A DNA stretch of 64,000 nt from Proteiniphilum sp. UBA5267 (GCA_002411515.1 DHTF01000029.1:67805-131804), one strand, 5' to 3'; positions 1 to 9,284 are shown, numbered from the stretch's first letter. Translations and numbers: made by a program. Notes: generated from the sequence alone by a model not told the origin.

Positions 1-98
1 GCTCTTTTTACGTTCCTCGAGGTCAATGGGTCCCCACAAAACATTGATAGGTCTCATCTTTAGCTGTATATACCCCAATTTATAAACATGCGAAACTT
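1..98 (+). repeat. Arm of dispersed foldback repeat (copy A)
   Basis: These 98 nt match the reverse complement of 61034-61131 with only two mismatches that I can see (positions 15 and 69), so the two copies are inverted relative to each other about 61 kb apart. A shorter, diverged copy in the same orientation lies at about 61174-61240. The arm ends in CATGCGAAACTT at 87-98. Its left end coincides with the window edge, so the partner arm probably lies outside. It sits 3' of the amino-acid permease gene. Confidence 0.9.
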
Positions 99-162
99 GA
101 GCAGATAAAATATAATATATGAGTAATTCAGATTGGTAATCTTCCCGTCAGATGTCTGTACA

Positions 163-1584
163 CTAAGGTTTAATCTTCCCACTCAGCATCAAGCTGGCAA
201 TAATGACCGATCCGATCAGTAAAATAATGATGACAGCCCATTCCCAGCGCTTGGGCTGTTTTTTTTGTTCCCTTTTTGCTCGGATGAACAACAACGATCC
301 AATGCCATAGAAGAGTATCGATAAGACAAGGTATCTGATGCCCACAGCGTAGATCACGTAGAGAGAATAAAGGGTGCCAAGCAACGCAATCACAAGATGG
401 TGGGGCGATTCTTTTTTTCTGAGACTCAGCGCAATCTTTACAGCATAGAGCGATGAAAGTAGGTAGGGGATGAGCACCAGCGTGGTGGCAATGGTGATGG
501 CGGCGAGGTAGGTCTCATTGAGCTGGGGTGAGAGGATGGAGAGTAGGAAGAGCTGCGTGAAGCACTGCGTGAGGAGCAGCGCATTCACCGGTGTGCCCTT
601 CCGGTTTACCTTCCGGAAAGTGCGGGGCAGCACCCCATCCTGTGCAGCAGCATAAAGCGTTTCCACCGAAAGCAGGATCCAGGAGAGGCTGGCGCCCAGT
701 ACCGAGACCATGATTCCCAGCTTGATAATGATGCCCCCGGCAGCGCCGATGGCTGTGCGGGAGAGTACCAGTGACAATGGTGTGTCGGAGGCTGCCAGCT
801 CCTCAGCCGGAACTGAGGACATCGCGATAAAAGTGATCAGCATATAGACGGCCAGCACGATCAGTAGGGAAAGAATGATGGTCAGTCGCACGGTCTTCTG
901 GCTCTTTGCCCGTCCCGATAACACGGAGGCCGCTTCCATACCGACAAAACACCAGAGGATAATCGCCATCGCTTCCTTCACCTGCAATAGGGGAGCCGTG
1001 GGTTCACCTGTAGAAGCTAGCCGGTTGTGCCAGTCGGCCGTAAAAAAGAGATCGCTTCGTACCAAAGAGATTCCCAGAATTATAATCAACAGAATGGGAA
1101 TCAGCTTTGCTGTTGTCACAATAAAGTTGAGGATGGCTCCTTCGCGGATGCCGGCCATCAGAATGGCATAGAAGAACCAGAGCAGCGCCGATCCGATCAG
1201 AAAAGCAGTGAAGGGAGAGAGCGCCCGTTCTCCCAGCAGGTCGTTCAATGTCTTGAAGAAGAGCGCCAGATAGCTGATGTTTCCGAGCCAGCCTACCGAC
1301 CAGTAGCCCCAGGCCGAGTTGAAGCCCATGTAATCGCCAAAACCATCGCGGGCATAGGCATAGACCCCACTTTTTAAATCGGGCTTGCGTGCAGCAAGGT
1401 AGACAAACACCAACGCCAGCATCAACGCTCCCAGACCGCCTACTATCCAGGCAATGAGTGTGCCTTGTGGGTTGGCTACCTGAATCAAATCCTTGGGTGA
1501 GTTGAAAATGCCGGATCCAATCATGGAGCCAAGTGCCACAAAAACCAGTAGCCACAAACCCAATTTTTCCTCTTTTTTTGCCAT
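163..1584 (-). CDS. APC-family amino acid permease/antiporter
   Basis: A 473-residue inner-membrane transporter with about twelve hydrophobic segments. The first carries GSMIGSGIF (residues 19-27), the substrate-carboxylate-binding glycine motif of the amino acid-polyamine-organocation (APC) superfamily. Length and sequence style resemble basic amino acid/polyamine antiporters of the ArcD type, but substrate cannot be read from sequence. The gene follows the DUF554 gene on the same strand after 36 nt, so the two are probably co-transcribed. The ATG at 1582-1584 is followed by a Lys-rich cytoplasmic tail. The C-terminus is also basic, fitting an even number of helices. Confidence 0.88.
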   Translation of the reverse strand: MAKKEEKLGLWLLVFVALGSMIGSGIFNSPKDLIQVANPQGTLIAWIVGGLGALMLALVFVYLAARKPDLKSGVYAYARDGFGDYMGFNSAWGYWSVGWLGNISYLALFFKTLNDLLGERALSPFTAFLIGSALLWFFYAILMAGIREGAILNFIVTTAKLIPILLIIILGISLVRSDLFFTADWHNRLASTGEPTAPLLQVKEAMAIILWCFVGMEAASVLSGRAKSQKTVRLTIILSLLIVLAVYMLITFIAMSSVPAEELAASDTPLSLVLSRTAIGAAGGIIIKLGIMVSVLGASLSWILLSVETLYAAAQDGVLPRTFRKVNRKGTPVNALLLTQCFTQLFLLSILSPQLNETYLAAITIATTLVLIPYLLSSLYAVKIALSLRKKESPHHLVIALLGTLYSLYVIYAVGIRYLVLSILFYGIGSLLFIRAKREQKKQPKRWEWAVIIILLIGSVIIASLMLSGKIKP

Positions 1585-1620
1585 TTTCTATGGAATAAAT
1601 GCCAGCACCCAGTGTTGCTG

Positions 1621-2301
1621 TCAACCAAAAATCCAGATCAGCAGCACAACGATAACCAGGGATGGGAGCATATTCATGATGCGGAGCTTTTTGATTTCGA
1701 GAATATTGATTCCCAGACCGATCAACAGGATGCCACCCACGCTGGTGAGCCCGAGAATGATTTCATTGTTGAAGAAACTCCCTGCATAACCTGCCAAAAG
1801 CGTAAGAGATGCCTGAAATATAAACAGGGGTAGTGCAGAAAAAATTACCCCCACGCCAAAAGCAGATGCCAGCAGAATGGCAGAGAAGAAGTCCATCAAC
1901 GATTTGGTGTAGAGCAGGTCGGGTGAACCTCCTGTGCCTTCCTGGATGGTACCCAGAATGGTCATCGACCCCACACAAAACAAGAGAAACGCTGTGATTA
2001 ACCCTTCGGAGAACTTTTCACTGCCGATGCGAAAACGATGCTTCAGGCTGTCGCTCAGCTGTGCGGCGCCTTTTTCCAGGTTCCACCATTCTCCCAACAA
2101 TGAGCCGATGGCAAGGCTGCTCACCACGATCAGGATTTTTTTCATCTCCACGGCCATGGAAGCGCCAATGGCCAGCGTGAAAAGGCCAATTGCCTGAAAA
2201 TAAATGGAGGAGATACGTTCAGGCATCCGCTTTTTAAGCAGGAGCCCGATCACTCCGCCACCCAATACAGCTGCTGTATTTACAAGGGTTCCGATCATCA
2301 T
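1621..2301 (-). CDS. DUF554 family membrane protein
   Basis: A 226-residue hydrophobic protein of the DUF554 (YdfK/YqgA-like) family, a multi-pass inner-membrane family of unknown function. The N-terminal Gly-rich segment (IGTLVNTAAVLGGGVIGLLL) and several further helices are typical, and length is normal. Two consecutive ATG codons (2299-2301 and 2296-2298) make the exact start ambiguous by one residue. It precedes the APC permease in the same orientation and diverges from the DUF4494 gene, with both promoters in 2302-2445. No function can be inferred beyond membrane location. Confidence 0.85.
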   Translation of the reverse strand: MMIGTLVNTAAVLGGGVIGLLLKKRMPERISSIYFQAIGLFTLAIGASMAVEMKKILIVVSSLAIGSLLGEWWNLEKGAAQLSDSLKHRFRIGSEKFSEGLITAFLLFCVGSMTILGTIQEGTGGSPDLLYTKSLMDFFSAILLASAFGVGVIFSALPLFIFQASLTLLAGYAGSFFNNEIILGLTSVGGILLIGLGINILEIKKLRIMNMLPSLVIVVLLIWIFG

Positions 2302-2408
2302 TTATTGCAATAATCGGCAAAAATACCCATTAATTGTGAGAAATAAACGCAGATAATACTGCAAAGATTTGTTCCAAGGAAAAAAGAACTGTTTTTGCAC
2401 AAAATTCG

Positions 2409-2416
2409 TACCTTTG
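2409..2416 (+). promoter_or_regulatory. Bacteroidota -7 promoter box for DUF4494-yggS
   Basis: TACCTTTG matches the Bacteroidota -7 consensus TAnnTTTG and ends 29 nt before the DUF4494 ATG. A well-spaced -33 TTG is not evident. Confidence 0.5.
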
Positions 2417-2445
2417 TGACCCTTGAAAAATTATAATAACAGGAT

Positions 2446-2898
2446 ATGTACAATTGGTTTGAATGTAAAATACGATACGACAAGATGCTGGAGACCGGCA
2501 TGCAGAAAACAGTGACCGAACCCTATCTGGTAGACGCACTGTCGTTCACCGAGGCGGAAGCAAGAATTATTGAAGAGATCAAGCCTTTTATCTCCGGTGA
2601 GTTTACCGTTTCCGATATCAAGCGCGTAAAATATACCGAGTCTTTCTTCAACGAGACAGGCGATCGCTATTTCAAGGCCAAACTTTACTTCATCACCCTC
2701 GATGAGAAAAGTGGCTCCGAAAAGAAAACAGCGATCAACATGCTGGTGCAGGCTACCGAATTGAAAGAGGCGGTAGAGATTGTGGAGGCGGAGATGAAGA
2801 AGACAATGATCGATTACACCTTTGCCGCCGTCAACGAAACACCCATCATGGATGTATTTCCTTATACGGGAGGAAAAGCTGCAGAAACTACAACATGA
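2446..2898 (+). CDS. DUF4494 domain-containing protein
   Basis: A 150-residue soluble protein recognised as DUF4494, a small Bacteroidota-restricted family of unknown function. The N-terminus (MYNWFECKIRYDK) and a beta-rich central part with repeated aromatic/acidic positions are typical. There is no signal peptide or membrane segment. Its stop overlaps the yggS start (ATGA at 2895-2898), so the two are translationally coupled, an association I recall as common in this phylum. A -7 box lies at 2409-2416. Function unknown. Confidence 0.85.
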   Translation: MYNWFECKIRYDKMLETGMQKTVTEPYLVDALSFTEAEARIIEEIKPFISGEFTVSDIKRVKYTESFFNETGDRYFKAKLYFITLDEKSGSEKKTAINMLVQATELKEAVEIVEAEMKKTMIDYTFAAVNETPIMDVFPYTGGKAAETTT

Positions 2899-3557
2899 CC
2901 ATTCAGGCACATATAGCGGCATTGCAGGAGAGCATTCCAAAAGATGTAACCGTTGTAGCGGTCTCCAAGTTTCATCCCTCAGCGATGATCCGGGAAGCGT
3001 ATGACAGCGGGCAACGTATCTTTGGCGAGAGCCGCGTGCAGGAGCTGGTAACCAAGCAGCAGGAGTTGCCTGGAGATATTCAGTGGCATTTTATCGGCAG
3101 CTTGCAGCGTAACAAAGTGAAACAGATCGCACCCTTTATCTCGCTGATCCACAGCCTCGACAGTGAAAAGCTCATGCAGGAGATCGACAAGCAGGGTGCC
3201 GCTCACCAACGGGTTATCCCTTGCCTGCTGCAACTTCACATAGCCGAGGAGGAAACCAAATCGGGATTCTCTCCCGATGAGTGCCGAAGTTTTCTGGCAA
3301 GCGGGACATGGAGGGAGTGTACCCATGTACAAATCTCCGGCGTAATGGGGATGGCCACGTATACCGACGACGAAGCGCATATCAGGAAGGAATTCAGGCT
3401 GCTAAAATCACTTTTTGAGGAATTTAAGGCAAACTATTTTGCAGAAGAAACCGCTTTTAAGGAGATATCGATGGGTATGTCGGGCGATTATTCCCTGGCC
3501 ATGGAGGAAGGAAGCACCATGGTCCGTTTGGGCACGCTGATTTTTGGAGCGAGATAG
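2895..3557 (+). CDS. YggS-family PLP homeostasis protein
   Basis: A 220-residue single-domain TIM-barrel pyridoxal-5'-phosphate-binding protein (YggS/PROSC/YBL036C family). This family carries PLP without known catalysis and maintains vitamin B6 and amino/keto acid balance. Visible family motifs are VAVSK (PLP-binding lysine), FGESRVQE, WHFIGSLQRNK, SMGMSGDY, and C-terminal GSTMVRLGTLIFGAR. The length is typical of the bacterial form. It overlaps the DUF4494 stop codon by 4 nt. Confidence 0.95.
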   Translation: MTIQAHIAALQESIPKDVTVVAVSKFHPSAMIREAYDSGQRIFGESRVQELVTKQQELPGDIQWHFIGSLQRNKVKQIAPFISLIHSLDSEKLMQEIDKQGAAHQRVIPCLLQLHIAEEETKSGFSPDECRSFLASGTWRECTHVQISGVMGMATYTDDEAHIRKEFRLLKSLFEEFKANYFAEETAFKEISMGMSGDYSLAMEEGSTMVRLGTLIFGAR

Positions 3558-3665
3558 GTTCGATGTTTCCCAACTCCGTCTGCTTTTTTCCCGATAGCAT
3601 ATCGATTTGATCGATTAAAATATCTATTTTTGTTAATCATATAAATTGAAGAACATTTTTCGCCC

Positions 3666-4640
3666 ATGATTAATTTAGAAACAACATTTGCAGGTTTAAA
3701 ACTGAAGAACCCGCTTATTGCAGGAAGCAGCGGGCTGACCAATTCAATTCAAAAGATACAGGAGCTGGAAGAAGCTGGTATCGGCGCCATCGTGCTGAAG
3801 TCGCTTTTCGAGGAGCAGATTGAGAATCATTCCGAGAAACTGTCGCAACTCTCTGATTATCCCGAGGCAGCCGATTATATCAACACCTACATCGAAATGA
3901 ATCACGTGGAGAAGTATCTCGATCTGATTCGTACTGCCAAGGAAACCTGCTCGGTACCCATTGTAGCCAGTATCAACTGCTACAAATCGGCCAGATGGGT
4001 GGATTTCGCCAAAACCATTCAGCAGGCAGGTGCCGATGCATTGGAGCTCAATCTCTTTGTGTTGAACGCCGGAGAATTCAATGATTCCTATCTGGAGGAT
4101 ACATACGTGAATGTGGTCAGGGAACTGAAGAAGACCCTTCGCATCCCGTTGGTGATCAAGATGGCGAAGAACATCAGCAATTTGCCCGGCCTGGTGGGTA
4201 AGCTCAAGGCGTTGGGCGCCGATGGAGTGGTGCTATTCAACCGTTTTTATCAACTCGATATTGACATCAAAAAACTGGAAATCACTGCGGGACCTGTTTT
4301 CAGCAACCAGGCCGATTTCAGCGACACCCTGCGGTGGACAGCCATTGTGTCGGGGCGTGTCCCCGATTTCGATATTGCCTGTTCCTATGGTGTGCATAAC
4401 TGGGAAGATGTGATCAAAGGGATCCTTGCCGGGGCCGGAGGAATTCAGCTCTGCAGCGTCCTGTATGAACAGGGCCCGGAGGTGATTGGAGAAATACTCA
4501 CCTTGATGGAGGAATGGATGCAACAGAACAACTATGAGCGGTTGGAAGCATTCAAGGGTAAATTAAATTATGCCAATATTTCGAGTCCGTACCTCTACGA
4601 AAGAGTGCAGTTTATGAAATATTTCTCCAATTACAAGTAA
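3666..4640 (+). CDS. Dihydroorotate dehydrogenase-like FMN protein
   Basis: A 324-residue TIM-barrel flavoprotein related to class 1 dihydroorotate dehydrogenases, of the divergent type usually named 'dihydroorotate dehydrogenase-like protein' in Bacteroidota. Features include an N-terminal beta hairpin (LKNPLIAGSSGLT), ASINC, NLFVLNAG, and a phosphate-binding region (GVVLFNRFYQLDI through the later Gly-rich AGAGGIQ). No pyrimidine genes are nearby, so a role in UMP synthesis is not supported; another dehydrogenase or reductase substrate is possible. The oxyR gene follows after 4 nt, suggesting co-transcription. A possible -7 box TATTTTTG lies at 3625-3632. Confidence 0.82.
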   Translation: MINLETTFAGLKLKNPLIAGSSGLTNSIQKIQELEEAGIGAIVLKSLFEEQIENHSEKLSQLSDYPEAADYINTYIEMNHVEKYLDLIRTAKETCSVPIVASINCYKSARWVDFAKTIQQAGADALELNLFVLNAGEFNDSYLEDTYVNVVRELKKTLRIPLVIKMAKNISNLPGLVGKLKALGADGVVLFNRFYQLDIDIKKLEITAGPVFSNQADFSDTLRWTAIVSGRVPDFDIACSYGVHNWEDVIKGILAGAGGIQLCSVLYEQGPEVIGEILTLMEEWMQQNNYERLEAFKGKLNYANISSPYLYERVQFMKYFSNYK

Positions 4641-4644
4641 GGTT

Positions 4645-5592
4645 ATGAATATTCAACAACTCGAGTACATTATTGCAGTAGATAATTATCGCCATTTCTC
4701 CAAAGCTGCTGAAGCCTCTTTCGTTACCCAACCCACCTTGAGTATGATGATTCAGAAGCTCGAAGAGGAACTGGGAGTGAAAATCTTCGACCGCTCTCAG
4801 CTTCCTGTTCACCCCACTGAAATAGGAAAACGGATCATTGATCAGGCGCGGGTAGCTGTGGCTCAGGTGAACCAGCTCAAGGAAATTGTGCAGGAAGAAA
4901 AAGGCATAGTGAAAGGTGTTTTCCGACTGGGGATCATACCGACCATTTCACCCTACCTTCTTCCCAGGCTCATGCAGGTGCATAGTGAGAATAAATTCGA
5001 TATCCGCATTGTGATCTCTGAACTCACGACCGACCAGATATTAAAAGGGCTCTCGAATGACTCACTCGATGGCGGCATTCTGGCCACACCTCTGAAAGAG
5101 CCGGCTATCAAAGAGCATCCCATCTATTATGAGCGGTTCTTTGCCTATATTTCACCTGTGGAGAAGACAATCTACGCCAAGACATCGATCGATGAGAGCG
5201 ATCTCACCGCTGCGCGACTCTGGCTGCTGGATGAGGTTCACTGTTTCAGGACGCAGATTTTACACCTCTGTAACTTCAAGAAACGAAGAGGGGGCAACCA
5301 ACAATCTATCTTTTCCTATGAAGCTGGCAGCATCGATACATTGATCAACATCGTGGATAAGAACGATGGGCTGACAGTGATTCCCGAGATGGCACTGAGC
5401 AGCCTGAGCGAAACACAGATGAAAAATGTACGTTCCTTTAAGAACAGTACTCCCGTGCGAGAGGTGAGTCTGGTTACGCGGAAAGAGTTTTTCAGGGAAC
5501 GATTGCTCAGCATCCTGATCGACGAAGTGAAGATGGCCATTCCACGATCGCTTCAGGACGAAGCCATGAAGAAATACGTGGTGCCGTTGTAG
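4645..5592 (+). CDS. oxyR: OxyR, hydrogen-peroxide-responsive LysR regulator
   Basis: A 315-residue LysR-type regulator: N-terminal winged helix-turn-helix (residues 1-60, with FSKAAEASFVTQPTLS) and a periplasmic-binding-protein-like effector domain. Two cysteines at 200 and 209, in HCFRTQ...HLC, have the spacing and position of the redox pair Cys199/Cys208 of E. coli OxyR. Peroxide should therefore convert it to the disulfide-linked activator. The ATG lies 4 nt after the dihydroorotate-dehydrogenase-like gene. Targets are not visible here; no dps, katA or ahpC is adjacent. Confidence 0.93.
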   Translation: MNIQQLEYIIAVDNYRHFSKAAEASFVTQPTLSMMIQKLEEELGVKIFDRSQLPVHPTEIGKRIIDQARVAVAQVNQLKEIVQEEKGIVKGVFRLGIIPTISPYLLPRLMQVHSENKFDIRIVISELTTDQILKGLSNDSLDGGILATPLKEPAIKEHPIYYERFFAYISPVEKTIYAKTSIDESDLTAARLWLLDEVHCFRTQILHLCNFKKRRGGNQQSIFSYEAGSIDTLINIVDKNDGLTVIPEMALSSLSETQMKNVRSFKNSTPVREVSLVTRKEFFRERLLSILIDEVKMAIPRSLQDEAMKKYVVPL

Positions 5593-5612
5593 TCTCCGGT
5601 TGTCACAAAACG

Positions 5613-5636
5613 CAGGGGCAGCAGTCGTTGCCCCTG
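5613..5636. terminator. Hairpin between convergent oxyR and TonB receptor gene
   Basis: CAGGGGCA (5613-5620) pairs with TGCCCCTG (5629-5636) around an 8-nt loop. On the minus strand the stem is followed shortly by a TTTT run, so it best serves the TonB receptor transcript. Confidence 0.6.
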
Positions 5637-5656
5637 TCGAATCGTAGAACAGCCTG

Positions 5657-8083
5657 TTACAGTGTCACTTTAAGACCCGCGAAGAAGGTTCTTGGCATTC
5701 CCGGGCCATAGATATAGCTCGAGGCTCTTCCCGCACCCGTGTCGAAATCCTTCTGATAGGCATCGAGCATGTTCTGCACCCCAGCATTGAGCTCGAGTTG
5801 CGTATCGTAATAGAGGTTGAACGTATAGGCTATCTTTGTGTTAAGCTCAAAGAAGGAGGGTGATTCTTCGGTGATGTTCACCCGTGAAAACCGATCTTTC
5901 CCCTCCACACCAAAGCCTGCCTCATGGGGTACCAGCATGCTACCGGTATAGTTTCCGGAAAGTGAAACCGAGAGTCTGTTTACAGGGGTGAGTGTAGCCA
6001 CAAAATAGGCATAGTTGTCGGGGGTACGCATCATCCTTCGGGTGGGTGTCACCTCATCGAGTGGTTCTTCCTGGGCGTTGGCGGGTTCCCACCATTTTCT
6101 TTCCTCATCATACAGACTTCGCTGGATCGTAGCTCCCGCTTGCAGATCGAGTAGCTTCCCAAAAACGGCTCTTCCCTCCAGGTTCATCCCATATACCTTT
6201 GCTCCGTATCCCGCATTTTCGATGATGATCTCATTGCCTCTTTTCACCTCTGTAAAAGGGTTTTCGAGCTGCGTATAAAATCCTTCCACCAGGAGGTTAA
6301 ACAACGATGCGCCTGACTGGTGATAGAGATCCACAGAGCCGCTGATGCTTTTTGAACGCTCCTCAATGAGGTCGTCCGACAAGATTCTGATGACCTGCTT
6401 TCCCCCTGCGATGTCCACATGGAGGTTTTCATCAAACACCTGCGGCGCACGAAATCCACCGCTGTAGGTTAGGCGGACATTGATGTTCTCCGTAGGGTTA
6501 TATCGTAAATTGAGGCGCGGACTGAAGATGGCATGTTTCACCAGGTTGTGCTTATCAAGCCGCCCGCCGATCAGGAAACTCCACATCGCTGTCTTCCATT
6601 CATTTTGCAGGAATGAGCTGGCGGTACGGGTATTTTGTGCGATGTCCACGGCACGGTAACCGCTCTCATCTTCGAGGTTGCTTCCCGTATATTCCAGTCC
6701 TGCAGTCAGGTCTGCCGGCATAAACCCCAAATTGTCGAAAGAATGAATATAGTGTCCCCCTAACTGATAGGTGAGCTCCGCAGTGTTTCCAAATGAATTA
6801 ATCCGCAGCAAGTTGTTTGCGATGGCGTTGTAGATCTCATCGAGTTCGGCCTGATTCATATCCGGTTCTGCAGGAGGGATATTTTTATCGTAAGGTTCGC
6901 CGGCACCATAGTAGCTCTCTCTGTCGGTATGGCTGGCTGCGGCATAAAGTGTCAACTTATGCCGTTGATCTGCAGAGTAGCGGTCGAAGTTGAGCGATCC
7001 ACTGTTGATATAATGCTCCACCTGTTCTGTGATATAACTTTCAAATGGTTGTAACTTCAGTTGGTCGCCTCCTCGCCTGAACTCATGCAGGTTGCGGTAT
7101 TCGAGTGTCAGCCTTGAGTAGACCCCCGTCTTCAGAAAGCTGCGGAAACCGAGGGAGCGGTTTTTAAGCAGTGGAAGCTCCGTAAAGCCATCTTCATCCA
7201 TATCTACCCCGTCCCGGAGTCTGTGTTGTCCGTATACCATGATGCCTGCGTTTCGAGAGTCGTTTACCAGAGAGGCATTGAAGGTGGTATTGTTTTCCAA
7301 AGCTCCACTATCATGTATCCCGGATAGGGTATGAGCGAACTCCCCCGTGTTGCGGATAGGCTCCCGGGTGATGATGTTGATGGTGCCACCAATGGCGTTT
7401 GCACCAAAGAGTGCTGATCCGCCACCACGCACCACCTCAATGCGTTCAATCATGTTGGCTGGTATCTGCTCCAGACCGTATACACCCGACAGGGCACCCA
7501 CCATGGGGCGTGAGTCAATCAATATCTGCGAATAAGAGCCCTCCATCCCGTTGATGCGTACCTGTGTGGTGCCACAATTCTGACAGTTGTTCTCCACCCG
7601 CAAGCCCGGTTGAAACTTTAACCCGTCGGACAATGTTTTGGAATTGGTCACATTGAGCGTTTGCATGTTCAGCACACTCACCAGGGAGGGTGCCATGCGT
7701 CGGGTGGTTTCGTTTCGGTTGGCTGAGATCACTACTGCATCGAGCGATACATTTTCTTCCTCCAGCTCAAAATCGATCTCCAACGTGCTGTTGGGTCGAA
7801 TGGTTACTTCTCTTGTGAATGTTTTGTAGCCAATCATGGATGCTTCCAACCTGAAGTTACCTGTAGGCAGATTACGCAGAAAATAGTGTCCCGACGCATC
7901 GGTCGTGATGCCGATGGTGGTACCCTGTAATTTGATGGTCACATAGGGCAGGTGCTCTTTGGTTTTTCGGTCCAGTACATGCCCAAAGATATTGGCATCG
8001 CTCTGTGCCGGATGATTCCCGTCGCGCTGTGCATACAACGAGAGCGTAGATATATAGAGGATGATACAAATAAAATTTTTCAT
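5657..8083 (-). CDS. TonB-dependent outer-membrane receptor, putative metal/cofactor uptake
   Basis: An 808-residue receptor. In order: signal peptide (residues 1-18, ending LYAQ), a carboxypeptidase-regulatory-like beta-sandwich (about 33-115), a plug domain (about 120-240, with IPANMIERIEVVRGG and GANAIGGTINII), then a 22-strand barrel ending in an aromatic-rich C-terminus. The plug contains a CQNCG motif, two cysteines close to the substrate loops, which could be a metal site (inference). Upstream on the same strand lies a His-rich exported protein, which favours a transition-metal or metallophore ligand. There is no SusD partner, so this is not a polysaccharide locus. Confidence 0.9.
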   Translation of the reverse strand: MKNFICIILYISTLSLYAQRDGNHPAQSDANIFGHVLDRKTKEHLPYVTIKLQGTTIGITTDASGHYFLRNLPTGNFRLEASMIGYKTFTREVTIRPNSTLEIDFELEEENVSLDAVVISANRNETTRRMAPSLVSVLNMQTLNVTNSKTLSDGLKFQPGLRVENNCQNCGTTQVRINGMEGSYSQILIDSRPMVGALSGVYGLEQIPANMIERIEVVRGGGSALFGANAIGGTINIITREPIRNTGEFAHTLSGIHDSGALENNTTFNASLVNDSRNAGIMVYGQHRLRDGVDMDEDGFTELPLLKNRSLGFRSFLKTGVYSRLTLEYRNLHEFRRGGDQLKLQPFESYITEQVEHYINSGSLNFDRYSADQRHKLTLYAAASHTDRESYYGAGEPYDKNIPPAEPDMNQAELDEIYNAIANNLLRINSFGNTAELTYQLGGHYIHSFDNLGFMPADLTAGLEYTGSNLEDESGYRAVDIAQNTRTASSFLQNEWKTAMWSFLIGGRLDKHNLVKHAIFSPRLNLRYNPTENINVRLTYSGGFRAPQVFDENLHVDIAGGKQVIRILSDDLIEERSKSISGSVDLYHQSGASLFNLLVEGFYTQLENPFTEVKRGNEIIIENAGYGAKVYGMNLEGRAVFGKLLDLQAGATIQRSLYDEERKWWEPANAQEEPLDEVTPTRRMMRTPDNYAYFVATLTPVNRLSVSLSGNYTGSMLVPHEAGFGVEGKDRFSRVNITEESPSFFELNTKIAYTFNLYYDTQLELNAGVQNMLDAYQKDFDTGAGRASSYIYGPGMPRTFFAGLKVTL

Positions 8084-8193
8084 TTTAACTGTTTAATTGA
8101 TTTAACTGAGGTGAATGTATCCGCAGGAGGGCACAAGTGAAGATAGCTTCACTGCGCTCAGGCTCAGAAAGGGATACGTAAGAAATAAACGGG

Positions 8194-8544
8194 TCAGGCC
8201 GCTATAGGGGGAGCTCTCAGTTGCCGGGGAGCAGCTGCTCTGATCAGGTGACCAGGTTGGTAGTAATTGGGATAATATTCAGAAACCAAAGGGGCAATGC
8301 CGACCACATCAATAGCTGGAATGATATCCGGTGTGAGTGATGTCTTAAAAATCTGATCAAGCAGTTGCAGTTCTTTCTGGGTGTGATCATGGGTGGGCAT
8401 CGCTCCCTGTTTAAAGGGATGAGAATGCACGTAAGTTGTCTTGTTAATGATGTGGGTATGGGTAAAAAGTGACATTCCCCCTGCGTACAGTGTAAACAGT
8501 ACCAGACAGAACCACCTTGTCGGAGTATAATTCTTCCACTTCAT
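8194..8544 (-). CDS. Small His-rich exported protein upstream of TonB receptor
   Basis: A 116-residue protein with a basic N-terminus, a hydrophobic segment (about residues 11-25) and then a cluster of histidines (FTHTHI, YVHSHP, THDHT), suggesting periplasmic metal binding. I do not recognise a named family. An in-frame ATG at 8581-8583 would add 13 residues, but a -7 box (TATCTTTG, minus strand, 8552-8559) lies between the two ATGs, so I chose 8544. The gene lies 110 nt upstream of the TonB receptor and is probably co-transcribed with it. Metal handling is inferred from composition and context. Confidence 0.7.
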   Translation of the reverse strand: MKWKNYTPTRWFCLVLFTLYAGGMSLFTHTHIINKTTYVHSHPFKQGAMPTHDHTQKELQLLDQIFKTSLTPDIIPAIDVVGIAPLVSEYYPNYYQPGHLIRAAAPRQLRAPPIAA

Positions 8545-8551
8545 CCGGGTA

Positions 8552-8559
8552 CAAAGATA
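8552..8559 (-). promoter_or_regulatory. -7 promoter box for His-rich protein/TonB receptor
   Basis: TATCTTTG on the minus strand matches TAnnTTTG exactly. Only 7 nt separate it from the ATG at 8544, so the transcript would have almost no leader. Confidence 0.5.
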
Positions 8560-8657
8560 TGTTTTTTTGGCAAACCACAGCATCCCTTATTTTTTTTCTG
8601 GGTTTGCCGGGCTTACACATCAATCCGTGAGGTTTTTATCATCTTAAAAATTTGTGC

Positions 8658-8665
8658 TACATTTG
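8658..8665 (+). promoter_or_regulatory. -7 promoter box for HD-domain gene
   Basis: TACATTTG, an exact TAnnTTTG match, with a T-rich -33 region about 20 nt upstream (8633-8637). It fixes the start of the HD gene at 8685 rather than the in-frame ATG at 8652, which lies upstream of the box. Confidence 0.55.
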
Positions 8666-8684
8666 CAACAGGAAAATTTCAGGT

Positions 8685-9221
8685 ATGGAGCCACTGTCGG
8701 TCATTCAAAAATACTATAAGGAAGGAACGAAATTGTATAATATCTACTTCACCCACGTGAGCCAGGTGACGGATAAAGCACTTTCTATTGCCCGGAATCA
8801 TCCCGAGTTGGCAGTGGATGTCCGGTTTATCGAGGAGGCTGGCATGCTTCACGACATTGGCATTTTTCAGACCAATGCACCCCACATTGCTTGCCAGGGT
8901 AGCTTCCCTTATATTTGTCATGGTTATCTGGGGCGAGAGCTGCTCACGGTAGAGGGTTATCCCAAGCATGGGCTGGTTTGTGAAAGGCACACAGGTACAG
9001 GCCTGAGCCTCGAAACCATCATCAACCGCAAGCTGCCTATTCCTCATCGAGACATGCGTCCGGTAAGCCTGGAGGAGAAAATCATCTGCTTCGCGGATAA
9101 GTTTTATTCCAAGTCGCAGCTCGGGAAAGAGAAGACGGTAAAGAAAATCAGACAAAATCTCAGCAGTCACGGCTGGCATCAGGTCGAAATATTCGATGAA
9201 TGGTGTGAGTTATTCCTATAA
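8685..9221 (+). CDS. HD-domain phosphohydrolase
   Basis: A 178-residue cytoplasmic protein with an HD domain. The metal-binding pair is visible in GMLHDIGIF, preceded by a histidine in FTHVSQV and followed by conserved His residues (ICHGYLG, CERHTGTG), as in metal-dependent phosphohydrolases of the HDIG type. The substrate (nucleotide or other phosphoester) cannot be read from sequence. A -7 box at 8658-8665 places the transcript start just before this ATG. It stands alone, divergent from the His-rich/TonB pair and 63 nt ahead of grpE. Confidence 0.8.
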   Translation: MEPLSVIQKYYKEGTKLYNIYFTHVSQVTDKALSIARNHPELAVDVRFIEEAGMLHDIGIFQTNAPHIACQGSFPYICHGYLGRELLTVEGYPKHGLVCERHTGTGLSLETIINRKLPIPHRDMRPVSLEEKIICFADKFYSKSQLGKEKTVKKIRQNLSSHGWHQVEIFDEWCELFL

Positions 9222-9284
9222 ATGATCTGTTTTGAGGGGAAATTATCATTTTTGGCAAACTATTTGTAGTGTCTATCTGGGTTA

